Of a stretch of 43,287 nucleotides of DNA, positions 31,523 to 42,258 are shown piece after piece (within the stretch, counting starts at the first letter, position 1; every line of letters starts with the position of its first letter). The notes beneath the pieces were generated by a model. The model saw nothing but the letters and a program-made list of their open reading frames with translations. It was not told the origin of the DNA and made no database searches. This stretch comes from Acidobacteriota bacterium (GTDB lineage Bacteria; Acidobacteriota; Thermoanaerobaculia; Gp7-AA8), in NCBI GenBank assembly GCA_019247495.1, contig JAFAOU010000213.1, forward strand, positions 1-43,287, written 5' to 3'. A program made the position numbers and the translations under genes.

Positions 31523-33001
31523 TTACGGCAGCATCAGGCGGATCTGAACGCGGCGGTTGCGCAGGCGGCCTTCCGCTGTGGTGTTGTCGCCGATCGGCTC
31601 GCGAGCGTCGCGGCCTTCGACCGTGATGCGCGACGGGTCGATGCCGTGGCGGCTGACGAGGTAGTCGCGGACCGCTTCGGCGCGGCGGCGATCGAGATCG
31701 TGATTCGGTCCCGTGTTTTCCTTATCGTCGTTGTAGCCGATGACGTTGGCCGTCGAAGTCGGCTCCTGCTTCATGCGCAGAGCGACGTCGTCGAGAATGG
31801 CCTTGGCGATGTTTGTCAGGCGCGCCGAACCAGACTCGAAGTGAATCTCGTCGGTGCGGAGCTCGGTCGGAACGTGCGGCGGGGTCACCGGCGGCGGCTC
31901 AGGCGGCGCGACCGGAGTCGGCGCCGGAGGCGGCGGGGGCGGAGCTTCCGGCAGCGGCGCCGGAGGAGGCGGCGGCGGAGCGACCGCTGCCAGATGCAGC
32001 GGCGAGAAGGTCAGGCCGACCAGGCCGGAAAGGGCGCAGTCGTCGAGCTCCGTCACGCGGCACTCTTTGTGATCGCGGCTGAACTTCGCCGGGTTCCAGC
32101 GGACGCCGGCATTCAGCGACCAACCGCTGTCGCCGAGCCAGTGACGCAGGCCGGTGACGAGGAAGATCGGCGCAGGCGGCTTGATGTCGCCCCCGTTGTA
32201 CATGACCGTGCTGACTTCCGTGATCCAGTTCGTGGTGCGCCAGAAACCGATCGGATGGTTCCATCCCGCTTCGAGACGAAGCTCGTTCGGAAGCTTGGCC
32301 GAATCAGGCGCGAGGAACGGGAAGTTCGAATTCTTTGCGCTGCGGTCGCCGACGATCGCGTACTCACCACCGACCGTGAACTGGCTGGCCGTGTAGTGCA
32401 GACCGACGCCGAAGTCCGTCGTTCCGGTGCCGATCCCGCTGTTCTTCTCGCCCGTGGCCAGATCGGCAAAGAGCGACACAGCGAAGCGCGAGGCCATCGA
32501 CGATCCGAAGCCCCACTTCGTGGCAAGGTGCAGAGGGCCCATTCCGCTGTCGGAGAACTTGCCCTGGTAGTAGTAACCGTTGATGAAGCCGTTCCGGTCG
32601 CCGCCATGACCCGTGATCTTCTCGTACGGGAGCGACGCGGAAATCTCCCAGTTGTCGGTCACGCCGTATCCGACGGAACCTTCGAGCTGGTAGAGGTCAT
32701 AGCCCATGTTCTTGTGAGTGCGGGCCGACGGGATGTTGAACGGGGCCTTGGCGGCCTCGAGATCCCAGTTCTGGTAATAGACGCCAAACGACCAGTCGCC
32801 GCGGCGCAGCGTGTCGGCGGTGATGACGTTGAACAGGCCGGTCTGGCCGGACGCGGTCGGCGCCACCAGCCTGGCCTGATCGGCCGCGGTGACCGACGCC
32901 AGCGACGAAGTGGTCATGCCCGTGTCGGTCTGCGCGAGCAGCGACGGTACGACGAGAAAACAAAGCAACGGAATCAGGGATCGAAATCTCAAACGCAACA
33001 A
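31523..33001 (-). CDS. OmpA-family outer membrane protein with N-terminal beta-barrel
   Basis: A 492-residue outer-membrane protein. It has a signal peptide (LIPLLCFLVVPSLLAQ), a barrel region of about 300 residues rich in alternating aromatic strands (WSFGVYYQNWDLEA, LHLATKWGFGSSMA, ITEVSTVMYNGG), a long Pro/Ala linker, then a C-terminal OmpA domain. The OmpA domain opens with EIHFESGSARL and has HDLDRRRAEAVRDYLVSRHG with the Asp and Arg that hold peptidoglycan diaminopimelate, then GRLRNRRVQI at the end. The barrel is larger than that of classical OmpA. The start is TTG at 33001: a perfect AGGAGG lies 6 nt upstream, and further upstream frame is not signal-like. Confidence 0.92.
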   Translation of the reverse strand: MLRLRFRSLIPLLCFLVVPSLLAQTDTGMTTSSLASVTAADQARLVAPTASGQTGLFNVITADTLRRGDWSFGVYYQNWDLEAAKAPFNIPSARTHKNMGYDLYQLEGSVGYGVTDNWEISASLPYEKITGHGGDRNGFINGYYYQGKFSDSGMGPLHLATKWGFGSSMASRFAVSLFADLATGEKNSGIGTGTTDFGVGLHYTASQFTVGGEYAIVGDRSAKNSNFPFLAPDSAKLPNELRLEAGWNHPIGFWRTTNWITEVSTVMYNGGDIKPPAPIFLVTGLRHWLGDSGWSLNAGVRWNPAKFSRDHKECRVTELDDCALSGLVGLTFSPLHLAAVAPPPPPPAPLPEAPPPPPPAPTPVAPPEPPPVTPPHVPTELRTDEIHFESGSARLTNIAKAILDDVALRMKQEPTSTANVIGYNDDKENTGPNHDLDRRRAEAVRDYLVSRHGIDPSRITVEGRDAREPIGDNTTAEGRLRNRRVQIRLMLP

Positions 33002-33176
33002 GTAACACCTCCTAAAGTTCGCACGGTCGTCCGCGAGTGTACGTGTGCGGCGACCTACAAAACGTGTGCCAGAGCCATGCGAAGGCAAAACGATAAAGGC
33101 TTCACGGCCATGACCTTACCATAACATGAGCGCTCGAACCTCAGACTTGGGATCACCACTTTGGTACGATGCCGCG

Positions 33177-34424
33177 ATGCGAATCCGCCCCCTTGGAGTT
33201 TTCCTCGCGGTAATTCTTTCAGCCGCCGCGGCCCTCGCGCAAGAGCCGCCCGCTCCCGCCACCCCGGCTTCCCCGCCGCCTCCCGTTCCGACGACACCGC
33301 CGCAGGCCACGCCGCCGCTTTCTCCCGTTGCCGCCAGTGGATACGACCGCCGCGACTCCTTGCCGAACATCTATCTCGCCGACGGCAGGGCCAGCATCCG
33401 CCTCCGCAAACTGATCAAGAACGTGCTCTTCGAGAGCCAGATCGACTACAAGTTCGTGACCGGTGACATCAGCACCTTCCTCCGCTACAAGTACTACGCG
33501 CAGGACTTCACCTACAAAGTGGCGGTCTTCGACACCATTTCCTTCGGCGCCATCGGCAGCCACACCGACGAATTCGAACGCGTTCGCGGCGGCCTGCTGC
33601 TCTTCGAGGTGCCGCGCGATTACAACCATCGCTACTTCACCCTGCTCCAGGACGACCGGCTCACCTTCGGCGACACGACCCGCGTCGACAACCGCAAGAA
33701 CAACATCTACACGAAGCTCGGCTACCAGTACGGCACCGAGTTCGACGACCAGCTCAATGCCATCGTCGGCGAATCGCGCGGCCGGCTCATTCCGGTGCTC
33801 ACTGCCTTCCGCGAGCTCGGCCCTCAGAAATTCAGCTACGCGGCCGCCATCACGCAGGCTGGAAAAATCTCCACCGGCGATTACAAGTACACGAAGTTCG
33901 AAGTGGAAGGTCTGCGGCGCTGGGACATCACGCCGACGTCGTTCGTCGTCACGCGCGCGCACGCAGGCGTTTTTCCGGTCAAGGACTTTCTCTGCAAGAA
34001 CACGCCGCTGACACCGCCCGCCGAGTGCTATTCGATCCCCGGCTACGAGCTTTTCAACCTCGCGGGCCGCGATGCCCTTCGCTCGCTCTCGTCAACGAAT
34101 GACGTCTCCGTCGGAACGAACGAGTTCCACCTGACCAATGAGTTCTTCATCCCCGTCTTCCGCAATCGCGATTACCGCCTCGGCGGAGCCCACTTCAACA
34201 CCGCTTACGCCATCGCCTACGCGGGCGCGGGAAACGCGGGATTCGAATATCGCGACATCGCCCGTACGCGCGACTTCGCCATCGATGCCGGCCTCGGCAC
34301 AGAGATGTCGCTGACCATTCGGGATTTCGAAGTGCTCCTCAGCGTCCTCTTCGCCCACACCATCAAGGGGCCCGACGCGCGCAAGAGCAACAAGGTGCAG
34401 TTCTCGATTCACACGGTGCGGTAG
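33177..34424 (+). CDS. Predicted outer-membrane beta-barrel protein
   Basis: A 415-residue exported protein. The signal peptide MRIRPLGVFLAVILSAAAALA is followed by a Pro-rich linker of about 30 residues. The remainder has repeated aromatic-alternating strands (TFLRYKYYAQDFTYKVAVFD, FNTAYAIAYAGAGNAGFEY), as in surface-antigen (BamA/Omp85-like) barrels, though I cannot name the family. IRLRKLIKNVLFESQIDYKF might be a short periplasmic helix. ATG at 33177 is chosen at the signal peptide. It is divergent from the OmpA-family gene with 175 bp between starts. Confidence 0.65.
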   Translation: MRIRPLGVFLAVILSAAAALAQEPPAPATPASPPPPVPTTPPQATPPLSPVAASGYDRRDSLPNIYLADGRASIRLRKLIKNVLFESQIDYKFVTGDISTFLRYKYYAQDFTYKVAVFDTISFGAIGSHTDEFERVRGGLLLFEVPRDYNHRYFTLLQDDRLTFGDTTRVDNRKNNIYTKLGYQYGTEFDDQLNAIVGESRGRLIPVLTAFRELGPQKFSYAAAITQAGKISTGDYKYTKFEVEGLRRWDITPTSFVVTRAHAGVFPVKDFLCKNTPLTPPAECYSIPGYELFNLAGRDALRSLSSTNDVSVGTNEFHLTNEFFIPVFRNRDYRLGGAHFNTAYAIAYAGAGNAGFEYRDIARTRDFAIDAGLGTEMSLTIRDFEVLLSVLFAHTIKGPDARKSNKVQFSIHTVR

Positions 34425-34433
34425 GAAACCACT

Positions 34434-34497
34434 TCAACCACAAAGACACAGAGGGCACAAAGAAACCTCTCTGTGCCCTCTGTGTCTCAGTTGGTTT
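34434..34497. repeat. Intergenic palindrome, family C, copy 2
   Basis: TTCAACCACAAAGACACAGA continuing to GGGCACAAAG pairs with CTCTGTGCCCTCTGTGTCTC and AGTTGGTTTGAA with few mismatches. It lies between the convergent barrel-protein and BON genes. Confidence 0.93.
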
Positions 34498-34510
34498 GAA
34501 AAAGGTTGAT

Positions 34511-34996
34511 TTACCGCTGCAACGACGCCTGTACCGAGCGGACACCGTCGACCGTCTTCACCAGGGTGACGGCCATGTCCTTCTGCAGCTCGCTGTAGAC
34601 CTTCCCCGTCAGATGGACGATGCCGTTCTCGGAGTCGACGGCGATCTGCGTTCCGTCGAGGCCGCGGTGAACCGAAAGCTCGCGCTCGACCGCGCGTTCG
34701 ATGCGCTCGTCGTCGGGAGCCTGAGACACCTGGATGAGGTTCGCCACGCGCGTATAGCCGAGGGATTGCGCAACGGTCGCCGCTTGCTCGGCGGCGCTGC
34801 GGTCAGCCGTGCGGCCGCGAAGGACGACGATGCCGCCGACCTCGACCGCGCGAAGTCCGTCGACCGTCACACCGGCCGTCACCAGCTGCGGCGTGACGTC
34901 GTGCGCGGCGGGCTGAATGGCGAAAGCCGGAATCGCGCAAAGTGAAAATGCGATCACGACGGCTGCTGCGCGGGTCTTCAGGTTATTTGCTCTCAT
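34511..34996 (-). CDS. Exported BON-domain protein
   Basis: A 161-residue protein with a signal peptide (AAVVIAFSLCAIPAFA) and two BON-like segments. One spans about residues 35-88 (VDGLRAVEVGGIVVLRGRT). The second covers about 95-160, with IAVDSENGIVHLTGKVYSE and VDGVRSVQASL. BON domains bind membranes or peptidoglycan and occur in OsmY and secretin-linked proteins. The protein is probably periplasmic; its precise role is unknown. It is convergent with the barrel protein gene. Confidence 0.88.
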   Translation of the reverse strand: MRANNLKTRAAAVVIAFSLCAIPAFAIQPAAHDVTPQLVTAGVTVDGLRAVEVGGIVVLRGRTADRSAAEQAATVAQSLGYTRVANLIQVSQAPDDERIERAVERELSVHRGLDGTQIAVDSENGIVHLTGKVYSELQKDMAVTLVKTVDGVRSVQASLQR

Positions 34997-35051
34997 GCCC
35001 TAAAGAAAAGCATCGCGCGTGCCAAGGGGTTACTCTTGATTTATCAACAAT

Positions 35052-35204
35052 TTAAGCAGCCACATAGAGCAGCGTCACGACCGCCGGTTCGTCGATCGCC
35101 GAGCCGCGCTCGTGATGCAGTTCCACCTGCCAGATCAGCAGGAGCAGCAGCCCGATCAGTCCGATCATGGCAAGCAGAGCGGTAATCCTTCGAAGCACGT
35201 CCAT
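35052..35204 (-). CDS. Candidate 50-residue single-pass membrane protein
   Basis: A short frame begins with ATG at 35204 and encodes about 50 residues: a short basic start (MDVLRRI), one clear transmembrane helix (TALLAMIGLIGLLLLLIW), then a polar tail rich in Glu and His, ending LYVAA. It lies 33 bp after the stop of the dehydrogenase gene on the same strand. No strong Shine-Dalgarno sequence is visible. The hydrophobic helix with flanking charges and the co-directional placement favour a real small membrane protein; it is not proven. Confidence 0.5.
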   Translation of the reverse strand: MDVLRRITALLAMIGLIGLLLLLIWQVELHHERGSAIDEPAVVTLLYVAA

Positions 35205-35237
35205 GGCAGTGGCAATGTGTGTGCCCGGCATCGTACC

Positions 35238-36260
35238 TCAGACCTCGAAGACGATCTTTCCAAACGCTTCACGCGCTTCCAGGATCCGATGCCCTTCAGC
35301 CACTTCCGATAGCGGCAGCACGCGGTCGATGACAGGACGGAGCCGTCCCGCTTCCACGAACTTCATGATCTCGTGCAGCTCGGCCAGACTACCCATCGTC
35401 GATCCGAGGATCGACAGCAGCTTGAAGAAAATCAGGCGAAGGTTGATGTTGGCCTCGCCGCCGGATGTCGAACCGCACGTCACCAATCGCCCGCCCTTCG
35501 CCAATGCCCGCAACGAGCGTTCGAAGGTCTCGCCGCCCACGTGTTCGACGACGACGTCAACTCCCCGCTTCGACGTCAGCCTGCGCACTGCGTCGACGAA
35601 ATCGACCTCGGTGTAGACGATCGTTTCGTCCGCGCCGAGCGCCTTCGCCCGCGCCGCCTTTGCCGAAGTACCGGCGGTTGAGTAAACGGTCGCTCCCCAC
35701 AATTTCGCGATCTGGATGGCCGCACTGCCAACGCCCGATCCGCCCGCCTGCACCAGCACCGTCTCACCCGGCCGGAGTCGCGCCCGCGCGACGAGCATGT
35801 GCCACGCCGTGAGCATGTCCAGCGGCACCGCCGCGGCTTCGGCGAACGACAGCGACGCCGGCTTGCGGATCAGATTGCGAATCGGAACCGCGATCTTCTC
35901 CGCCGCACCGCCGCTGACGGTTTCGCCGAAGATGCCGGAGTTGCGGCAAAGCGGATCGTTGCCCGAAAGGCAGGCCGTACAGAGTCCGCATGAATACCCC
36001 GGCGCGACGATCACTTCATCGCCAGCGTTCCACCGTGGATCGTCAACACTCTCGACGATCCCTGCCACCTCGGACCCCGGAATCATCGGCAGCGGAAACT
36101 TGTGTCCCGGCACCCCGCGCCGCAGCCAGATGTCGAGATGATTGAGCGCCACCGCACGCACCCGAACGACCGCCTCGCCGGGACGCGCAACGGGATCAGG
36201 AACGTCGGCCATTTCGAGCTTATCGAGCCCGCCATGCTCCCGAATGAGAATCGCCTTCAT
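35238..36260 (-). CDS. Zinc-type medium-chain dehydrogenase / quinone oxidoreductase
   Basis: A 340-residue MDR-superfamily NAD(P)H-dependent oxidoreductase. MKAILIREHGGLDKLEMADV is the typical start. Near residues 90-112, CGLCTACLSGNDPLC has the four cysteines of the structural zinc lobe. VQAGGSGVGSAAIQIAKLWGATV is the Rossmann nucleotide-binding motif. The combination of a zinc lobe with a quinone-oxidoreductase-like Rossmann motif is common in bacterial alcohol dehydrogenase catalytic domain proteins; the substrate is unknown. ATG at 36260 is clear. It is divergent from mutL. Confidence 0.92.
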   Translation of the reverse strand: MKAILIREHGGLDKLEMADVPDPVARPGEAVVRVRAVALNHLDIWLRRGVPGHKFPLPMIPGSEVAGIVESVDDPRWNAGDEVIVAPGYSCGLCTACLSGNDPLCRNSGIFGETVSGGAAEKIAVPIRNLIRKPASLSFAEAAAVPLDMLTAWHMLVARARLRPGETVLVQAGGSGVGSAAIQIAKLWGATVYSTAGTSAKAARAKALGADETIVYTEVDFVDAVRRLTSKRGVDVVVEHVGGETFERSLRALAKGGRLVTCGSTSGGEANINLRLIFFKLLSILGSTMGSLAELHEIMKFVEAGRLRPVIDRVLPLSEVAEGHRILEAREAFGKIVFEV

Positions 36261-36281
36261 CGCGAGGCGGATGATACTCGG

Positions 36282-36358
36282 AGGCGTAAAAAGCCTTTCA
36301 CCACAAAGACACAAAGGACACGAAGAAAATCACTTTGTGTCTTTGTGGTTCAACGCCT
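36282..36358. repeat. Intergenic palindrome, family C, copy 3
   Basis: ACCACAAAGACACAAAGGAC and CACTTTGTGTCTTTGTGGTT pair almost perfectly, with AGGCGT/ACGCCT further out. The element sits in the divergent gap between the dehydrogenase and mutL genes, so it cannot serve as a terminator there. Confidence 0.92.
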
Positions 36359-36397
36359 TTCGCGGACACAGCGCTACGCTTCGCAGATAATCCCCAC

Positions 36398-38167
36398 GTG
36401 CCCCGCATCCACCTCCTTCCCTCCGATCTGATCAATCAGATCGCTGCCGGTGAGGTCGTGGAGCGTCCGGCCTCGGTGGTGAAAGAGCTCGTTGAAAACG
36501 CCATCGACGCCGGCGCCACCGTCATCGACGTCCTGCTCGAAAACGGCGGCAAGAAGCTGATCGAAGTCCGCGACAACGGCTCCGGCATGAGCCACGACGA
36601 CGCGCTCCTCGCGCTGGAGCGCCACGCCACGTCGAAGATCGCCGGCTTCGACGATCTCTCGCAAGTACGCACCCTCGGCTTCCGCGGTGAAGCGCTGCCG
36701 TCGATCGCCAGCGTGTCGCGATTCACGTTGACGACGTGCGATGGTTCCGCCGGCGCTGCCATCGAAATCGAATGCGATCCGCTGACCGCCAAGCGCACGT
36801 CGCGACCCGCCGCGCGCGACCGCGGCACGACCATCAGCGTTCGCGAGCTGTTCGAAAACGTCCCGGCAAGGCGCAAGTTCCTGAAGTCCGCCGACGCCGA
36901 GTTCCGCTCCATCGTCACCATCGTTTCGTCGTACGCGTTGCCGCTTCCGTCGCGAGCCTTCCGCGTCGAACACAACGGCCGCACCGTCGTCGACCTCCCG
37001 CCGGCCGCCACGATGCGGGAACGCGTCACACAGATCATCGGCGACGACGCCGAGAAGTTTCTGGAAGAAGTGGATATGACCATCGGCCCGGTCCACGCTG
37101 CCGGCTACGTCACGCGCGGCCTCCGATTCGGCAGCCGCCGCAATCAATACTTCTTCGTCAACGGGCGGCTGGTGAAGGACAAAGTGCTCACGCATGCGGC
37201 CAGCCGCGGAGCGGACGCCTTCGACTTCGACGGCCATCCGGCCATCGTGCTCTTCGTCGAAATCGAGCCGGAACTGGTGGACGTGAATGTCCATCCCGCC
37301 AAGACCGAAGTCCGATTCCGTGATTCCGGCGCGGTACACGTCGCGGTCGAGCAAGGCATCAAACGCGCCCTCGGCGGCGCGGAGGAAGGATCGCAACTAC
37401 TGCAGCCGCCGGCGCCCGCCCCTCCTCCGCCGCAGCAGCTCTTTGCGCCGAATCGTTTCGACGGCGCGTCGAGCGGATACCGCCCCGAGTTCACGCCGCT
37501 CTTTCAAAAACAGAGTGTCGTTCAGCCGCCGTTGCGCGAGCAGACCGCGACGCTCGATACGCCGCTGACGGCAAATCACGAGCCGCGTCTCGGTGATCTT
37601 CAGGGACGCGTGATCGGCCAGTACCGAATGAGCTACATCGTCATCGACACGCCCACCGGCCTGCGCCTCATCGATCAGCACGTTGCTCACGAGCGCGTTC
37701 TCTACGACCGCTACTTTGACCGCGCCGCCGGGCAGTCGCCGGTGACGCAACAACTCCTGACGCCGATCCTCTACGAAAGCGGCGCCGCGGAAAGTGCTGT
37801 CCTCGAGTCGCACCTCGCGGAACTGCACGCCGTCGGTTTCGAAATGGAGCGCTTCTCCGGCAACACCTTCGCGATCGCCGCGGTGCCACCGGAGCTGGTG
37901 AAGAACGACGTCGAGGCCTTCCTGCGCAAACTGATCGACGCCTCGCTCGACGACCGCTCGCATGTCCTGCACGTACGCGAAAAAGTCTGCGCGTCGCTGG
38001 CCTGCCAGGCGGCGATCAAAGTCCATCGCCCCCTCGGCGGCGAAGAGATGGCCCGCCTCACCGCCGAGTTGCTCGACTCCTCCAACCCCTACGCCTGCCC
38101 CCACGGCCGCCCGATCATCGTCGACATCCGCCACCTCGACATCGAAAAGCACTTCCACAGGAAGTAG
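36398..38167 (+). CDS. mutL: DNA mismatch repair protein MutL
   Basis: A 589-residue MutL. The GHKL ATPase domain has ELVENAIDAGA, DNGSGM, ERHATSKI and GFRGEALPSIA, then the transducer region with NGRLVKDK and VNVHPAKTEVRF. A Pro-rich linker near 345-365 leads to the C-terminal dimerisation domain. Its motif at residues 426-437 reads DQHVAHERVLYD, close to the endonuclease motif DQHA(x)2E(x)4E but with Val for Ala and Asp for the final Glu. CPHGRP near the C-terminus is the other endonuclease-associated motif. So it is probably the nicking type of MutL, as in most bacteria without MutH. The start is GTG at 36398, set by the conserved RIHLLPSDLINQIAAGEVV. Confidence 0.97.
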   Translation: MPRIHLLPSDLINQIAAGEVVERPASVVKELVENAIDAGATVIDVLLENGGKKLIEVRDNGSGMSHDDALLALERHATSKIAGFDDLSQVRTLGFRGEALPSIASVSRFTLTTCDGSAGAAIEIECDPLTAKRTSRPAARDRGTTISVRELFENVPARRKFLKSADAEFRSIVTIVSSYALPLPSRAFRVEHNGRTVVDLPPAATMRERVTQIIGDDAEKFLEEVDMTIGPVHAAGYVTRGLRFGSRRNQYFFVNGRLVKDKVLTHAASRGADAFDFDGHPAIVLFVEIEPELVDVNVHPAKTEVRFRDSGAVHVAVEQGIKRALGGAEEGSQLLQPPAPAPPPPQQLFAPNRFDGASSGYRPEFTPLFQKQSVVQPPLREQTATLDTPLTANHEPRLGDLQGRVIGQYRMSYIVIDTPTGLRLIDQHVAHERVLYDRYFDRAAGQSPVTQQLLTPILYESGAAESAVLESHLAELHAVGFEMERFSGNTFAIAAVPPELVKNDVEAFLRKLIDASLDDRSHVLHVREKVCASLACQAAIKVHRPLGGEEMARLTAELLDSSNPYACPHGRPIIVDIRHLDIEKHFHRK

Positions 38168-38208
38168 AGCGCGATCCGCCAGGGGAGTCGGCGTAGCCGG
38201 CCTGAGAA

Positions 38209-38359
38209 CCGTAGCCCACAGGTTCACCTGTGGGAAATTCGATCCGCGCGAATTTTTGAGCCCGCTTCAGCGGGCGAAAGAAAGCTTTCTCTCGCGCGCC
38301 AAGGCGCGCTCACAACGAAACACGATCGAGGGTCCCACGGGTAAACCCGTGGGCTACGG
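38209..38359. repeat. Nested multi-hairpin element, family H
   Basis: Outer 11-bp arms CCGTAGCCCAC (38209-38219) and GTGGGCTACGG (38349-38359) enclose four perfect hairpins: CCCACAGGT/ACCTGTGGG (38215-38234), GCCCGCT/AGCGGGC (38260-38275), GCGCGCC/GGCGCGC (38294-38309) and CCCACGGGT/ACCCGTGGG (38334-38353). It lies in the 278-bp gap between mutL and yraN. Beyond it, up to 38400, a GCGGC-TTC-GCCGC hairpin follows. Confidence 0.93.
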
Positions 38360-38445
38360 CTCTAGAAGCGCGGCTTCGCCGCTGGAAGAAGCGCTACCAG
38401 TCGTAGAACTTCGCCAATTTGCAAATTCCGAGAGATCCTCGGCGG

Positions 38446-38841
38446 ATGCGACTCCCTTCGCGAGAACTCGGACAACGCGGTGAACGGCGTGCGGCGTGGT
38501 TCTACCGGATGCGCGGATACTGCATCGTCGCGCGCAACGTTCGCCTGCGCGGCGGCGAGATCGATCTCGTCGTCGCGCGCGGACGACTGCTCGTGTTCGT
38601 CGAAGTGAAAGCGCGTCAGAGCATCACGGCAGGGTACGGCGTCGATGCCGTCGACCGTCGCAAGAAACTGCAGCTGATCTCACTCGCCGATCAGTACCTG
38701 ACGCGCCATCCGCATTCCGGCGAAGTGCGCCACGACATCGTCTCGCTCTTCTGGAACGGCTGGCGCTTCATCGTCACGCAGTTTCCGGATGCGTTTCGTC
38801 CGGTCAGCGATCCGAGGAAGCCTTGGAGGTGGACGGTGTGA
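38446..38841 (+). CDS. YraN family (UPF0102) nuclease-fold protein
   Basis: A 131-residue protein of the UPF0102/YraN family. The PD-(D/E)XK-like core GGEIDLVVARGRLLVFVEVKAR gives Asp40, Glu53 and Lys55. LGQRGERRAAWFYRMRGY at the N-terminus and YGVDAVDRRKKLQLI after the core are family-typical. The function is uncertain; the fold suggests DNA or Holliday-junction binding. ATG at 38446 is chosen; an in-frame TTG nine codons earlier is possible. Confidence 0.93.
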   Translation: MRLPSRELGQRGERRAAWFYRMRGYCIVARNVRLRGGEIDLVVARGRLLVFVEVKARQSITAGYGVDAVDRRKKLQLISLADQYLTRHPHSGEVRHDIVSLFWNGWRFIVTQFPDAFRPVSDPRKPWRWTV

Positions 38842-38956
38842 GCGGCGGCAACTGTCCTTTCTTGCGCGCCTCGGCGCCCGCCTTCGCAAGACGGAGACAG
38901 AGATTTCGAAGTTGCGAGACGCGCCGAATGCGCAGCGTGACTGCGGCGGGCGACAT
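38804..38956 (-). CDS. Candidate 50-residue protein encoded downstream of alaS
   Basis: A short frame starts with ATG 8 nt after the alaS stop, behind a G-rich run that could act as a ribosome-binding site, and encodes about 50 residues: a basic helix-like stretch (VTLRIRRVSQLRNLCLRLAK) followed by a Lys/Ser/Pro-rich tail. It ends inside the 3' part of yraN on the other strand (38 bp overlap). I do not recognise it for certain. The tight spacing to alaS and the helical basic sequence argue for a real gene; its shortness and the convergent overlap argue against. Confidence 0.42.
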   Translation of the reverse strand: MSPAAVTLRIRRVSQLRNLCLRLAKAGAEARKKGQLPPLTPSTSKASSDR

Positions 38957-38964
38957 ATCGATGT

Positions 38965-41673
<2,709 letters not shown>

Positions 41674-41705
41674 TGGGAGGATCGTAACAGCGTCGCTCCT
41701 TCGGT

Positions 41706-41773
41706 CATTCACATCTGCGTAAATCTGCGAAATCTGCGGATGACGTTTATCCGCAGATTTCGCGGATGTGACG
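41706..41773. repeat. Intergenic palindrome, family D, copy 2
   Basis: CACATCTGCGTAAATCTGCG followed by AAATCTGCGGATGACG pairs with TTTATCCGCAGATTT and CGCGGATGTG. The words (AAATCTGCGGAT) match copy 1 at 31394-31469. It fills the gap between recX and alaS, both on the minus strand, and so would be part of the alaS leader if they are co-transcribed. Confidence 0.92.
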
Positions 41774-41775
41774 AA

Positions 41776-42249
41776 TTACGACTTGGCGGCATCGCGCATC
41801 GCTTCCCGCACGACGTCGATGGCCAGGCTGCTGTCGTAGCCCTGACGGAAAAGATACGCGACAAGCTTTTGGCGAATCGCGTCATCGTCATCGCGGCGGC
41901 GGAGGACGGCCAGCCGCTTCTTCGCGGCAGTGATCGCAGCCGCGCGGTCATCGTGATCGGGGACATCGAGTGCGCTCATGATGGTCGCGCTGTCGACTCC
42001 CGCGGCTTGCAGTTCGCGTTTGATGCGCAGACGGCCGATGCCTTTGCGCAGGCGTGTGCGTACAAACGCCGCGGCGAAGCGCCCATCATCGAGCCATTTT
42101 TCGCGGCGCAATCGCTCGATCGCTGCGTCGATCGCATCGTGAGGAAACTCCTTCCGATCGAGCTTCGCGCGAAGCTCCGCCTCGCTGTTGAAGCGATAGT
42201 TGAGGATGCGCAATCCGGCGATGTAGCAGCGTTCGACGTCGTCCGGCAC
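41776..42249 (-). CDS. recX: Regulatory protein RecX
   Basis: A 157-residue helical protein of the RecX family, which inhibits RecA filaments. CYIAGLRILNYRFNSEAELRAKL, FPHDAIDAAIERLRREKWLDDGRFAAAFVRTR and KGIGRLRIKRELQAAGVDSATI are the repeated three-helix units of the family. recA, usually upstream of recX, is absent; instead a Calx-beta surface protein gene ends 9 bp upstream. alaS is downstream as in many bacteria. Confidence 0.93.
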   Translation of the reverse strand: MPDDVERCYIAGLRILNYRFNSEAELRAKLDRKEFPHDAIDAAIERLRREKWLDDGRFAAAFVRTRLRKGIGRLRIKRELQAAGVDSATIMSALDVPDHDDRAAAITAAKKRLAVLRRRDDDDAIRQKLVAYLFRQGYDSSLAIDVVREAMRDAAKS

Positions 42250-42258
42250 GCGCCGAGT

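Noticed and set aside
31646..33124. Plus-strand frame of 492 codons opposite the OmpA-family gene
   Set aside because: Shadow of the minus-strand gene, which has a perfect ribosome-binding site, signal peptide and OmpA domain.
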